Counted from the stretch's first letter, positions 7,611 through 15,973 are shown. The stretch is DNA of 64,000 nt from Paenibacillus cellulosilyticus (GCF_003182255.1 NZ_QGTQ01000006.1:62001-126000); one strand, 5' to 3'. Translations and numbers: made by a program. Notes: generated by a model not told the origin, from the letters alone.

Positions 7611-8459
7611 TTATGATTGACCAAGCAACTGACGAATCGCTTCATTCAGCGGTGTCGTCGGATGACCGAGCACTCGCTCGAAGTCGCTGCTTTCTACCTG
7701 CAATTCGCCCTCTCCAATCTGACTTTGCAGAGAAGCCAAGAATCCGCTTACTGCTGGTGGCAGTCCTGCTTGTTGGAGGAACTCGTTATAATCCGCTTCA
7801 TCTACATACCGAATCTGTACTTCCCGATTCGTCACTTCTGCGAAAATCGAAGACAGCTCCTTCTGTGTGAGTAGCGGGCCGGACAATTCGTAAATCGAAT
7901 TCTCGTGGCCTTCGCCAGTAAGAACGCGTGCCGCTGCTTCCGCGAAGTCAAGACGAGTCGCCCATCCTACCTGCCCCTCGCCTGATGCAATAATCCAAGG
8001 CGCACCGTTCAGAACAGCCTGGAACGTGCCCATTTCATTTTCCAAATACCAGTTGTTACGCAAAATCGAATACGGAATGCCCGATGCAATAATCGCTTCT
8101 TCCGTTGCACGGTGGTCGGCCGCCAAGCTGAGCTTGCTCGTTGACGCCTTCGGTGCGCTTGTATATGCGATAAAGCCTACTTGCTTCTCCTTCGCGGCTT
8201 GAATAACGGCCTTATGCTGCTGTACGCGATTGGCCATATCATCGGTTGAAATCATGAGTACACGGTCAATTCCTTCGAATGCGTTGAGCAGTGAATCATA
8301 ATCGTTAAAATTCGCCGTTCGTACGTCGATACCACGCTCACTTAATTGCTCCGCCTTCTTCGGATCCCGTACACTGACCGCAATGTGATCCGCCGGTACG
8401 AGCTTCAACAATTGTTCAACGACAAGCGCTCCTAGTTGTCCTGTTGCACCAGTTACAAT
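7611..8459 (-). CDS. NmrA/SDR-type NAD(P)-binding oxidoreductase with a disrupted start
   Basis: An atypical short-chain dehydrogenase of the NmrA / NAD(P)H azoreductase-like group (YtfG type). Seen: VSVRDPKKAEQL after the first strand, DRVLMISTDD, GFIAYTSAPKAS, SILRNNWYLENEM and the C-terminal QIRYVDEADYNEF region. The Rossmann motif IVTGATGQLGALVV is encoded at 8417-8459, upstream of the first conventional in-frame start (TTG at 8411), and no ATG, GTG or TTG exists in frame between it and the doxX stop. An ATG at 8468-8470 is placed correctly but is one nucleotide out of frame and hits TAA after five codons. This is a frameshifted gene, an assembly error, or non-canonical initiation at ATT (8457-8459). 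It follows doxX closely. Confidence 0.75.
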   Translation of the reverse strand: MVTGATGQLGALVVEQLLKLVPADHIAVSVRDPKKAEQLSERGIDVRTANFNDYDSLLNAFEGIDRVLMISTDDMANRVQQHKAVIQAAKEKQVGFIAYTSAPKASTSKLSLAADHRATEEAIIASGIPYSILRNNWYLENEMGTFQAVLNGAPWIIASGEGQVGWATRLDFAEAAARVLTGEGHENSIYELSGPLLTQKELSSIFAEVTNREVQIRYVDEADYNEFLQQAGLPPAVSGFLASLQSQIGEGELQVESSDFERVLGHPTTPLNEAIRQLLGQS

Positions 8460-8471
8460 GGAGGCGACATT

Positions 8472-8825
8472 TTAGAATCGGCCAATCGCGATGAAGACGA
8501 ACAGTGCCAGCATCACGATGTTTGAGACGATCCCCTGCTTCTCTCCGCGTTTAGCGTGGAATGCGGCTGCCAGCACCATAATGATACCAAGACCAACAGC
8601 TGCAAGCGGGGTCAATACCGGTGCAATATCGAGCGCCCATGGCAAAATCAGACCAATGCCGCCGAGCAGCTCGGCTATGCCGATGAAGTTCACATACCCT
8701 TTGGAATATTCCTTCACCCACGGCATCGAAGCTCTTGCTTTCTCATAGCCAAACGACTTCATCGACCCCGCCATCATAAAAGCCAAAGCCATTAAGCCTT
8801 GCGCGATCCATAATGCGATGTTCAA
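8472..8825 (-). CDS. DoxX family membrane protein
   Basis: A 117-residue four-helix membrane protein of the DoxX family, small quinone-linked or redox-associated proteins of the cytoplasmic membrane. The start MNIALWIAQGLMALAFMMAG is the family signature; further helices cover YVNFIGIAELLGGIGLILPW, VLTPLAAVGLGIIMVLAAAF and the C-terminus. The start chosen is TTG at 8825: AAGGGGAG lies 8 nt upstream, whereas the GTG three codons earlier abuts the ribosome site. It is divergent from an HxlR regulator and heads the pair with the downstream oxidoreductase. HxlR-DoxX-oxidoreductase neighbourhoods are common in Bacillota. Confidence 0.88.
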   Translation of the reverse strand: MNIALWIAQGLMALAFMMAGSMKSFGYEKARASMPWVKEYSKGYVNFIGIAELLGGIGLILPWALDIAPVLTPLAAVGLGIIMVLAAAFHAKRGEKQGIVSNIVMLALFVFIAIGRF

Positions 8826-8923
8826 TTCGTGCACTCCCCTTAGGTTGTTGTATTCTTTCTGCTCCTAGCGCTATAATAAGGGCTAGGTTCAGTCGTCGGA
8901 AGTAGGCACTTGAAATAAACATA

Positions 8924-8939
8924 GTATCCTTTTGGATAC
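8924..8939. promoter_or_regulatory. Palindrome between doxX and the HxlR gene
   Basis: GTATCC-TTTT-GGATAC is a perfect inverted repeat, 41 bp before the hxlR start in the divergent intergenic region. HxlR-family proteins bind short dyads of this kind and often autoregulate, so it is the likely operator. Confidence 0.6.
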
Positions 8940-8979
8940 CTTAATAACGACGCGGATTCTAGGAGGTAGAGACGTTTTA

Positions 8980-9351
8980 ATGGATGATCATGATAATTGC
9001 AAGATCGAGACAGCGCTTGAGATTTTGGTAGGAAAATGGAAGCCGATCATTCTGTATCAGCTGTTCACTAACGGTACGCTGCGGTTCAGTGAGCTGCAGA
9101 AGTCAATTCCGGGTATTACGAAGAAAATGCTGACCGCTCAGCTGCGAGAGCTGGAGTATCACGATATCGTACACCGCAAAGTGTACTTGCAGATCCCTCC
9201 TAAAGTCGAGTATTCGATTACCGAATACGGGCAAGGAATCACCCCTCTCATTCAATCCATCAGCGAATGGGGCCAGTCGCATGTGAAGCATTTGGCCGAG
9301 ATTTACGGGGACGATCGTATTCTTAAGAAAACGGTAGAAGTGCAAGATTAG
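8980..9351 (+). CDS. HxlR family transcriptional regulator
   Basis: A 123-residue winged-helix regulator of the HxlR/YodB/HypR family. The diagnostic block ALEILVGKWKPIILYQLFTNGTLRFSEL is split by no gaps, and GITKKMLTAQLRELEYHDIVHR forms the recognition helix and wing. One Cys (CKIETALEILVGKW, residue 7) stands at the position used by thiol-based sensors such as YodB, so sensing of quinones or oxidants is plausible. The ATG at 8980 has AGGAGG 13 nt upstream, longer than usual. It is divergent from doxX, its probable target. Confidence 0.88.
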   Translation: MDDHDNCKIETALEILVGKWKPIILYQLFTNGTLRFSELQKSIPGITKKMLTAQLRELEYHDIVHRKVYLQIPPKVEYSITEYGQGITPLIQSISEWGQSHVKHLAEIYGDDRILKKTVEVQD

Positions 9352-9360
9352 TACAAAATA

Positions 9361-9410
9361 AGCGCGATCGAATGAAGCAGCCTAGTTAGCCCTCTTCATT
9401 TGATCGCGCT
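9361..9410. terminator. Bidirectional terminator between convergent hxlR and the secreted-protein gene
   Basis: AGCGCGATCGAATGAAG (9361-9377) pairs with the segment at 9394-9410 (16 of 17 pairs) around a 16-nt loop. It is followed by TTTTG on the plus strand and by TTATTTTG on the minus strand. Confidence 0.8.
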
Positions 9411-9425
9411 TTTGCATACCTGCCT

Positions 9426-10556
9426 TCAGTGTTCAACTTCTATACGTAACGGGAATGTCCGACTTGCAAGCTCGTAGATGTATTGAATGAGCTGTTCCTT
9501 CTCTTGCTCGGTAATCTCTTGCTGATGCCCTGCGCTCTTACGCACAACAATTACGGTTTCAGTCGACTCAATACGAAAGCCCACAGGCTCCATGCCCAAA
9601 ATATCGAAAATCTTAACATTCGCCCATCCCTTCGCCATCGCCGATGCCATTGCTGCTTGAAGCGGATAGCCCATCTCAAATACAGGCTGATCCTCGGCTT
9701 TGTAAATATACCGGGATTGGGTAAGCACATAATCCACCTTGGTTGGAACATCAAATAGGATCTCGCGCTCTACATCTCCAAGATACGGTAAGCTTTTTAT
9801 CCGTGTTGTAACCTCCCCATTATGGTTAACCGCCATAACTTTCAGTTCGATTGACTCGACCGTCCCGCCGTTCCAATTATCGTGCTGCTGCATATTCATT
9901 TTCAATCGATACTTCGATTTCCCGTTCACAGTAATCTCATGTTGGTCTAGGAAGGTTGGAATAAGCGGATAGGCCGGTTTTTCCAAGATGTATGGATATG
10001 TAGGATGCTGTACGTCAGACTCCTGTACTTGTGCGAGAAGCCGGTGCAGTTCAAACTCCTTGACCGCCAACACTTTGTTCTGACCATAGGTTTGGAGCTC
10101 GTAGCTGTAGCTGGGCATCCCGTCCAAGATCGGAGTCAAGGGTACATATAGCTCATTTGCACGATATTCCGGCGCAGCAACAATGCCGAAGCCAAGATCG
10201 CCCTCGTAAATAGCTGAATCAGCGCCCTCCTTCAAATTGGCTACTGAATGAAAAGGATCTGCTGTCGGAAACACTTGATATCTTCTCGATGAACCTGCAC
10301 CTCTCTCATCGACGATCCACCCCATAATAGTCGCCGTCGTCTGCAGCGGAACCATCAGCTTACTGTTTTTAACGAACGGTGCCTTCTCGCCAGGAAACAG
10401 CACGAAAAAATTGTTCAACAGCAACGGGATGACCTGGTTCCCCGCTTGATCCTCTTTCGAAGTTTGCCCATTCGTCACCGGCGCGGCAGCCGTGGCCGAT
10501 AGACTACTTCCAGCTAATAGAGCAGCACATAATACTACGATCAGACGAATTCTCAT
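9426..10556 (-). CDS. Secreted protein with copper-amine-oxidase-N-like domain, function unknown
   Basis: A 376-residue exported protein. The N-terminus MRIRLIVVLCAALLAG with a cleavage-type ATAAAP end is a clear signal peptide. The next 130 residues (FVKNSKLMVPLQTTATIMGW, ANELYVPLTPILDGM) resemble the stalk-like repeats called copper amine oxidase N-terminal domain that are common in Paenibacillus secreted proteins. The rest is unrecognised. The frame is open 36 codons further upstream, but the signal peptide and an AGGTG site about 9 nt away favour the ATG at 10556. No enzyme motif is visible; a cell-surface or wall-associated role is an inference. Confidence 0.7.
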   Translation of the reverse strand: MRIRLIVVLCAALLAGSSLSATAAAPVTNGQTSKEDQAGNQVIPLLLNNFFVLFPGEKAPFVKNSKLMVPLQTTATIMGWIVDERGAGSSRRYQVFPTADPFHSVANLKEGADSAIYEGDLGFGIVAAPEYRANELYVPLTPILDGMPSYSYELQTYGQNKVLAVKEFELHRLLAQVQESDVQHPTYPYILEKPAYPLIPTFLDQHEITVNGKSKYRLKMNMQQHDNWNGGTVESIELKVMAVNHNGEVTTRIKSLPYLGDVEREILFDVPTKVDYVLTQSRYIYKAEDQPVFEMGYPLQAAMASAMAKGWANVKIFDILGMEPVGFRIESTETVIVVRKSAGHQQEITEQEKEQLIQYIYELASRTFPLRIEVEH

Positions 10557-10734
10557 CCCGTCAACACCTGCTTTCTTCGCATTGAATTTACTATTTATTC
10601 CATATAAAGACGCGAGTTGCCGTGGAGAAGTTGCAATTTCTTTTGCATAGTGGGTCTGCATCACTCCTCACCTTTTTCGATTTTGCAACCAAATCTAACT
10701 AGATTCCGTCTTTACATCATGTAGGGAGGGATCA

Positions 10735-10896
10735 ATGTTGAGAAGAATGCTATGGACATTAGTCGTATCCATATTAGTCGTTACGGGATGCTCTAATCAG
10801 ACGACTACAAATGTAGTCAGCAGCTCTGTGGGAGAGAAAAGCGTTAACGAAGAGAAAAGCCCTGTTGCTGTGAAAGCTGAAGGCGGATATGATTAA
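10735..10896 (+). CDS. Small lipoprotein (53 residues)
   Basis: A short gene with a strong GGGAGGG ribosome site 5 nt before its ATG. The product starts MLRRMLWTLVVSILVVTGCS, a compact signal peptide with lipobox VTGC (Cys19), followed by a polar tail rich in T, S, E and K ending EGGYD. It should be a lipid-anchored extracellular peptide. It is divergent from the secreted-protein gene and followed by a terminator. No homologue can be named. Confidence 0.7.
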   Translation: MLRRMLWTLVVSILVVTGCSNQTTTNVVSSSVGEKSVNEEKSPVAVKAEGGYD

Positions 10897-10917
10897 CACA
10901 TAATCTGTATAAAAAAG

Positions 10918-10951
10918 AAGCTGCCGGCTCACAACTCACAACCGGCAGCTT
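10918..10951. terminator. Bidirectional terminator between the small lipoprotein and the GNAT gene
   Basis: AAGCTGCCGG (10918-10927) pairs with CCGGCAGCTT (10942-10951). It has T-rich tails on the plus strand (TCTATTTTG) and on the minus strand (CTTTTTTATAC). It abuts the GNAT stop codon. Confidence 0.8.
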
Positions 10952-10952
10952 T

Positions 10953-11555
10953 CTATTTTGTTCGGCGATACGCCCTTTCGTGAAAACGGGTAATGCTCTT
11001 GAACAGCTGCTTCCCGTCATCGGGCAGCTTGTCCGATGAATCAAAGCTGAGCGCCATCGCCCGATACGGCTCCGGCACCCATATGTATTGATGCACGTAA
11101 TCGGTCAGCTCGAAGCCGTTCGACTGCCAGAACCGAATGCGCTGCTCATTGTCCTCCGTTAGATCGGATTCCACTTCCACGATAAGACCGCGACAGCTCA
11201 TCTTCTCGCGCGCCCATTGCTTGATCTGATCCAGCAGCAGCCGGCCAAATCCTGAGCCGCGAACATTTGCGCGAACGGCAAGATAGTCGACGATAACAGC
11301 ATTCGCCTGCGCATCCACACCGGTCAGCGCCATGGCCACCATCTGTTCGCCTAGTGCCAGCGTGTGCAGCTGGCACATTTTTTTCGCGAACATGCCTTGA
11401 ATAATGGCTCGGCTTTTCTTGCCATCGAGCGGAAATGCCTCTTCATAGATTGGCTCCACAGCATTCCAACGTTCTTCTTCCCACTGTTCGGTTACATGAT
11501 ATGTGCATCCCTGCATGTACAGCCCTACTCTCGTGATGTGTGTCATATCCTTCAT
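10953..11555 (-). CDS. GNAT family N-acetyltransferase
   Basis: A 200-residue acetyl-CoA-dependent acyltransferase. Motif A for CoA binding is visible as [20 protein letters not shown], preceded by the beta strand AVIVDYLAV. The C-terminal strand [18 protein letters not shown] is typical of GNAT folds. The acceptor is unknown. The start is uncertain: ATG at 11555, 11546 and 11516 are all possible and none has a strong ribosome site; the last has AGTAGGG about 6 nt upstream. It is monocistronic between a terminator and a 219-bp gap in which nothing was recognised. Confidence 0.8.
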   Translation of the reverse strand: MKDMTHITRVGLYMQGCTYHVTEQWEEERWNAVEPIYEEAFPLDGKKSRAIIQGMFAKKMCQLHTLALGEQMVAMALTGVDAQANAVIVDYLAVRANVRGSGFGRLLLDQIKQWAREKMSCRGLIVEVESDLTEDNEQRIRFWQSNGFELTDYVHQYIWVPEPYRAMALSFDSSDKLPDDGKQLFKSITRFHERAYRRTK

Positions 11556-11774
11556 TGTAACCCAAGGCGAACCAACTTGTCGCGGGACTCAAACCAGCAA
11601 TGCGCGTTTCATATGATACATCCGTCAACACCGACTTAAGCCAGGTTCCCCATCCCATGGATGTCATCCGTTCTTCCTTCGATTGTGGGTCCGTACCCTT
11701 TCAATGTCTGATTACGCTTGCCACCCTAGCTTGAAGACGTCATCGCTTGCGACATGCTGGTGCGACTCCCTTCT

Positions 11775-13553
11775 CTACATATAATAAGCGCGAAACGGAT
11801 CGGTCACGATTGCCGGGACATGTGTACGCGAGCTATGCTGCTCCAGCTGTTCGGCTATGCGCTCCAATGTCTGAACACCTATCCGCTCTGCGGTTTGCAT
11901 CGTTTCAAGTACTGATATCGCTTGAGCCGCGGCCTTAGGGTCCGTTGGTTCTCCGCCCGTCGGAGAAGGAAACAGTGCTGCTAGATTGCATAAACCTTCA
12001 AATACATTCGAATACTGCGCGGCAGCCTGCTCTAACAAGCTAATAATCTCCTGACTATGCACTGAAGTTGGAGTGCCATGCTGCCGCCATTCCGAGGCAA
12101 GCTCCTGAAGGCATAGCGACGCATGCTTTCTCCCTTCTCGAAGCACTTCTATCGTATAAGCATGGCCAAGCGGCTCAATCGCCTTCTCGCGAAACACGCT
12201 AATCCACGTATCGTATGCTGCCAACCCATTCGCATACCCCGCGAAAGTCTGGTCTCCACCTCTAGCATGCTTACTAACCATTCGGCACAGCCGCCATAAC
12301 GCATCTGATCGACTCATGAGCTCATCGCCTATAAAACCAAGCACGAACAAGGAACGCGTCTGCAGTCGGCCCAATCGATCATAAGCGACTTTCGCTTCCG
12401 ATTGACTGTCGATGCCATCGAACTGCTGCGATGCATCATCATACCCATAGATCATACCGAATTCGCTGTTGATCAGCTCCCAGACCATTGCAGGCACGCC
12501 TGCATCTACCGAATCCTGAACGAGTGCGAGCGATCTCGTTAGAAGATTAGGGTCAGGCGGCTCGAAATCGAAGGCTTCTGCATAACGGACTCGCATGCCG
12601 AGATTGAGCATCCCGTTCGTTATAAGATAGTTTCGATCTATCATGTTCGTGCTCGACATATCAATCCGTGATTTCTCTAGATTGAGCAGAAAAGCCCCTG
12701 TAAGAAAACCATCCACATAAGCCAGTGACAGCTGCGGATGCCGTGCTCTGACGAATCGGTATAAGTTCTCCGTCCCTGACAAAATAGAACCTCCGGCAAC
12801 CTGCAGCGGTGCCGGATCCAGACGATTACGCTTCATGAAACCATCCTCCTTGCGTTGACGAATATGGGCACGAATCAAGAATGAAAGGCGTTCTTCCTGC
12901 ACTTTGCGCCTCGAACGAGAAATAACCTTGTATACGTTGCCTACACTGATCTCGAACAGCTCTGCTATTTCCTGCGGCGAGCATTCTTGGAAGAAATACG
13001 ACTCGAAGATTCGCTTCTCCTTCGGCGTCAATACATGAAGGAATGCACGAATGACGTTATACCATTCCTGACGTTCCAGCCGCAGCTGCGGATCCTCGCC
13101 TACACTTCGTTGGGCAGAGGAATGCGATCGCGCGATCAAGAAGTCCATGATACTGTTAATATCATTCACGTTGACAATAGCCTGTTGCTGGTTCGACTGC
13201 TGCCAAGCAGTGAGCGGCATCTCTTTGCCATATTGCCCACCTCGACGAATCCGCATCAGCGCTTGATTCCGAACGATTGCCTTAAACCAGCCAACAAAAC
13301 GCTGATCATGTGCGAGCGTATTCAAATTCAAGAAAGCGCGAATAAGCGCCTCTTGCACGATATCCTCCGATAGATGAGGGTCCTTCGATATTCGTGATGC
13401 CCACGTGAAGGCTTTCATCCTGTGCCGCTGAACGAGCTCATCGAATGCGAACTTATCGCCGCTGCGCGCTCGTTCAATTAATGTCTGATCGCTCTCCGCA
13501 TCAAGCTGCAAACTTGGTTCAGACGGTGATGCGGCTGCTCTTGAATCAGGCAA
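11775..13553 (-). CDS. Sigma-70 family (ECF-like) sigma factor fused to a ~350-residue C-terminal module
   Basis: A 592-residue protein. Residues about 20-105 form sigma region 2 (DELVQRHRMKAFTWASRI, SEDIVQEALIRAFLNL, RFVGWFKAIVRNQALMRIRR) and about 165-225 region 4 (LTPKEKRIFESYFFQECSPQEIAELFEISVGNVYKVISRSRRK). Residues 240-592 are a separate module (WELINSEFGMIYGYDDASQQF, a segment vaguely like BtrH/C39-type folds) not seen in ordinary ECF factors. TTG at 13553 is well supported by AGGAGGGAG. At the junction an in-frame ATG (12836) has a perfect AAGGAGG 8 nt upstream, so the C-terminal module could also be made alone. No anti-sigma gene is adjacent; the module may act in cis. Confidence 0.8.
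   Translation of the reverse strand: MPDSRAAASPSEPSLQLDAESDQTLIERARSGDKFAFDELVQRHRMKAFTWASRISKDPHLSEDIVQEALIRAFLNLNTLAHDQRFVGWFKAIVRNQALMRIRRGGQYGKEMPLTAWQQSNQQQAIVNVNDINSIMDFLIARSHSSAQRSVGEDPQLRLERQEWYNVIRAFLHVLTPKEKRIFESYFFQECSPQEIAELFEISVGNVYKVISRSRRKVQEERLSFLIRAHIRQRKEDGFMKRNRLDPAPLQVAGGSILSGTENLYRFVRARHPQLSLAYVDGFLTGAFLLNLEKSRIDMSSTNMIDRNYLITNGMLNLGMRVRYAEAFDFEPPDPNLLTRSLALVQDSVDAGVPAMVWELINSEFGMIYGYDDASQQFDGIDSQSEAKVAYDRLGRLQTRSLFVLGFIGDELMSRSDALWRLCRMVSKHARGGDQTFAGYANGLAAYDTWISVFREKAIEPLGHAYTIEVLREGRKHASLCLQELASEWRQHGTPTSVHSQEIISLLEQAAAQYSNVFEGLCNLAALFPSPTGGEPTDPKAAAQAISVLETMQTAERIGVQTLERIAEQLEQHSSRTHVPAIVTDPFRAYYM
12834..12851 (-). promoter_or_regulatory. Internal ribosome binding site and in-frame ATG inside the sigma fusion gene
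   Basis: Read on the minus strand, AAGGAGGATGGTTTCATG places an ideal Shine-Dalgarno 8 nt before an ATG in the same frame (codon 240). This is exactly at the boundary between the sigma domains and the unknown module. Confidence 0.6.
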
Positions 13554-13789
13554 TCTACTCCCTCCTCTCTGCTTTCTGATGGTGCCTCATATAGAAAGAT
13601 GCCACGGCATCATCTGATCTGACATGTATTTAAAAATAAGATATAAAAAAACTTGGCTATTGTATAGTCTGTAAATCTATGGATTGTTGTATAGGGACAC
13701 ACGCCTTAACCGTCATTCACATGCAACTTATTCAATTATTTTCCGTCCCTTAGTTAGATTAACTACTACGAGGAAGTTGGAGGTGAATA

Positions 13790-13993
13790 ATGAGAAAACT
13801 GTTTATTATAGTCATGTTGTTGTTTATATGGTGTATAGCTGCTTGCAATCGTAATGTTCCAACCATTACACCTATTGATAGTACTGAAACCATTGAACCA
13901 ATCACTATCTATCATATAAGTAAGCAGGTTGAGAACGAATACAAAGTCTATAACACGATCGAAGCTCCCGATACGGTTAGTGCTGTTTACTGA
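13790..13993 (+). CDS. Small lipoprotein (67 residues)
   Basis: A short exported protein starting MRKLFIIVMLLFIWCIAACN: a hydrophobic signal segment ending in lipobox IAAC (Cys19). A polar tail with T/I/E-rich sequence follows. GGAGGTG lies 4-5 nt before the ATG. It is divergent from the sigma gene, 236 bp away, and just upstream of a two-helix membrane protein on the same strand. No family recognised. Confidence 0.65.
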   Translation: MRKLFIIVMLLFIWCIAACNRNVPTITPIDSTETIEPITIYHISKQVENEYKVYNTIEAPDTVSAVY

Positions 13994-14069
13994 CGTCTGC
14001 AACTTCGCGGTCCTACCGAGCGTTACGAACAGACAACAATTTCTCCCCAAGGTGGTGATCGCCATATAT

Positions 14070-14300
14070 TTGAACAAAACATTATCCCTTCTCGCTCTAC
14101 TCGTCGGAATCGTACTCATTGGCTTTGGCGCATTACCATCGATGTTTCCTTATCCATTCAGCGATAGTCCAAACTCGGGACCGTCCAATACATGGGAGCT
14201 TGTCCTTATGATCGCATACGACCAATGGCTGTTTAGCCTACTCATTGGATTCGGGCTTTGTGTGTTCGCAGTCTACTCGATACGTCAACGGCGTGATTAA
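14070..14300 (+). CDS. Small two-helix membrane protein
   Basis: A 76-residue protein with two hydrophobic helices (LSLLALLVGIVLIGFGALP and WLFSLLIGFGLCVFAVYSI) joined by a P/S/N-rich loop, ending in a basic RQRRD tail. TTG at 14070 is chosen because AAGGTGGTGATC, one mismatch from the ideal anti-16S sequence, lies about 10 nt upstream. The frame stays open upstream through the lipoprotein gene without a better start. Function unknown; it is followed by a terminator. Confidence 0.6.
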   Translation: MNKTLSLLALLVGIVLIGFGALPSMFPYPFSDSPNSGPSNTWELVLMIAYDQWLFSLLIGFGLCVFAVYSIRQRRD

Positions 14301-14321
14301 TGATCATAGCGATAACAGCGG

Positions 14322-14347
14322 AAGGCTGCTAGATGACTAGCAGCCTT
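14322..14347 (+). terminator. Terminator after the two-helix protein gene
   Basis: AAGGCTGCTAG (14322-14332) pairs perfectly with CTAGCAGCCTT (14337-14347) around ATGA. A modest T-rich tail (GTTCCCTTC) follows. Confidence 0.65.
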
Positions 14348-14448
14348 GTTCCCTTCGCATGCTTATTCGAACCAAACGTTTTACTATGTTGAATCGTAGA
14401 TCGATACACGTACGACGACTGAACGAAGACAAACGATCAATCTCTCGA

Positions 14449-15180
14449 CTACCATCTTACATTCGTCCATCCGTTCTGGCTTTCTGCGCGATAACGCTGT
14501 ACCCACTGCTCTGCATACTCATCCGCGAGTTTATCTAGTGCTGGTGGTGCTACCTCTACACCATCTGTCGGAACTCCAAGATACTCGAGCACTTTCAACA
14601 CTGTACCTTCATAGTCCTGAATGAAGTCCTCGTACACAACAGTCATCGGCGAGATGCCATTCTGCGTGAAGAAGTTCTCAAGAGCGGCCTCGAACATGAC
14701 ACTCTCCTGAATGAGATGATGAATCGCGTCATAATTGTATTGGTCTGCAAGCTCGCATTCTTTCGCTGGAGTCCCTGCATTGCGATGCCATTCATCGGAT
14801 ACGATGGCTCTCCACCAAGATACGGCGAGCCTCACTTTGTTGCGGCGTGTCATGAAGATATGTTTACTGCAGTTCGGGAATGCGGTACCCCATACTTGTG
14901 CGCTCGATGCCTCTGCTGGTAAATCGAACAGCTTACGGAAAGCATCAATCCACGGCTGCTCATAACCGATCTTAATTCCGAACACTCCGTTTGGTGTCGA
15001 TCCTTGCTGCCAAATATTCTCCAGGTTTTCTCGGTTAAACACTGCAGGATCATTCCACGAATAATGCAGCCATTCAGCTGGATTGCCCGCTGCCCCTGTT
15101 GAAGCGAGCGCATTATTGAGCAGCGTGCTTCCCGTTCGCTGTGAGAACCATAGGGTATAGCTTTGTGTAGGCTCTATCAT
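14449..15180 (-). CDS. Stf0-family sulfotransferase
   Basis: A 243-residue PAPS-dependent sulfotransferase of the Stf0 family, first known from mycobacterial trehalose 2-sulfation. The 5'-phosphosulfate loop is visible at the N-terminus as WFSQRTGSTLLNNAL, and the 3'-phosphate site as MTRRNKVRLAVSWWRA. The C-terminal VVYEDFIQDYEGTVLKVLEYLG is also characteristic. Its start overlaps the cysC stop by 4 nt (ATGA), so donor synthesis and transfer are translationally coupled. The acceptor is unknown: it could be a sugar, lipid or small metabolite. A sulfotransferase with a private APS kinase is uncommon for this kind of organism. Confidence 0.85.
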   Translation of the reverse strand: MIEPTQSYTLWFSQRTGSTLLNNALASTGAAGNPAEWLHYSWNDPAVFNRENLENIWQQGSTPNGVFGIKIGYEQPWIDAFRKLFDLPAEASSAQVWGTAFPNCSKHIFMTRRNKVRLAVSWWRAIVSDEWHRNAGTPAKECELADQYNYDAIHHLIQESVMFEAALENFFTQNGISPMTVVYEDFIQDYEGTVLKVLEYLGVPTDGVEVAPPALDKLADEYAEQWVQRYRAESQNGWTNVRW

Positions 15181-15791
15181 CGATGATCTACTCCTTCTGT
15201 TTGTGTCACATACTTACTTTCAATAAAATCAATTAGCTGCTGCGCGCATTGCTCGATCGATTGTAACTCCGTATCTATGGCGAGCTCCGGCTGAATCGGC
15301 GGCTCATAACGTGCATCGATACCTGTGAAATCACGAATCTGCCCTTGTCTAGCCTTACGATACAGTCCCTTCGGATCTCGCTGTTCGCACGTATCGAACG
15401 AGCATCGCACATACACTTCCGAGTACGTCTCCGAATCGAATCGCTTGCGTACTTGCTCTCGCATTGCCTCTGTCGGCGTAATCATTGGTACGAGAACGAT
15501 AAAGCCGACCTCAAGGAACATGGCGGCTACTTCCGCCGCACGGCGCAGATTTTCTGCTCGATCCTCTTCTGTAAACCCAAGATCACGATTAAGACCCGCC
15601 CGCAGCTTATCGCCATCAATGACGACGCAACGACATCCACGATCGATCAATTGCTGCTCCACCAGCTGGCTGACCGTCGTTTTGCCTGAGCCAGACAAGC
15701 CGGTAAACCAGACAACCCCGCCGTGGCAGTCAATTGAACTATTCAGACGTTTCCTATCGATTACCTCACCCCCTTTCTCCGGTGCGGTCAA
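15177..15791 (-). CDS. cysC: Adenylyl-sulfate kinase (APS kinase)
   Basis: It phosphorylates APS to PAPS, the sulfate donor. The 204-residue protein has the P-loop FTGLSGSGKTT, VVIDGDKLRAGLNRDLGFTEEDRAENLRR, PMITPTEAMREQVR and YVRCSFDTCEQRDPKGLYRKAR, all hallmarks of CysC. It lies immediately upstream of the Stf0 gene with a 4-nt overlap, so its product most likely feeds that enzyme and not general assimilation; no ATP sulfurylase or PAPS reductase is nearby. The TTG start at 15791 has no good ribosome site. A strong GGGGGTGAG lies nine codons in, before a non-canonical ATC, so the exact N-terminus is uncertain. Confidence 0.88.
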   Translation of the reverse strand: MTAPEKGGEVIDRKRLNSSIDCHGGVVWFTGLSGSGKTTVSQLVEQQLIDRGCRCVVIDGDKLRAGLNRDLGFTEEDRAENLRRAAEVAAMFLEVGFIVLVPMITPTEAMREQVRKRFDSETYSEVYVRCSFDTCEQRDPKGLYRKARQGQIRDFTGIDARYEPPIQPELAIDTELQSIEQCAQQLIDFIESKYVTQTEGVDHR

Positions 15792-15938
15792 TTAATGGGG
15801 ACAGTTGCTATTCTAGCAACATCTCCCAGCTAAGAATAGGCAACAAACCGTTCAACCCATTCTTGACCTAACTATTGAAATGGTTGTCGTCAGCCTTGAA
15901 ATCGCACGGCACGGGCGTTTGGTCCCGTATGCACCAAA

Positions 15939-15973
15939 AAAGCCGTATTGGACACTTGGTCCAATACGGCTTT
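15939..15973 (-). terminator. Terminator after the CD3324-family gene
   Basis: A 15-bp stem AAAGCCGTATTGGAC with its complement at 15959-15973 surrounds ACTTG. On the minus strand it is followed by TTTTTTGG. It also shields cysC from upstream transcription. Confidence 0.85.
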
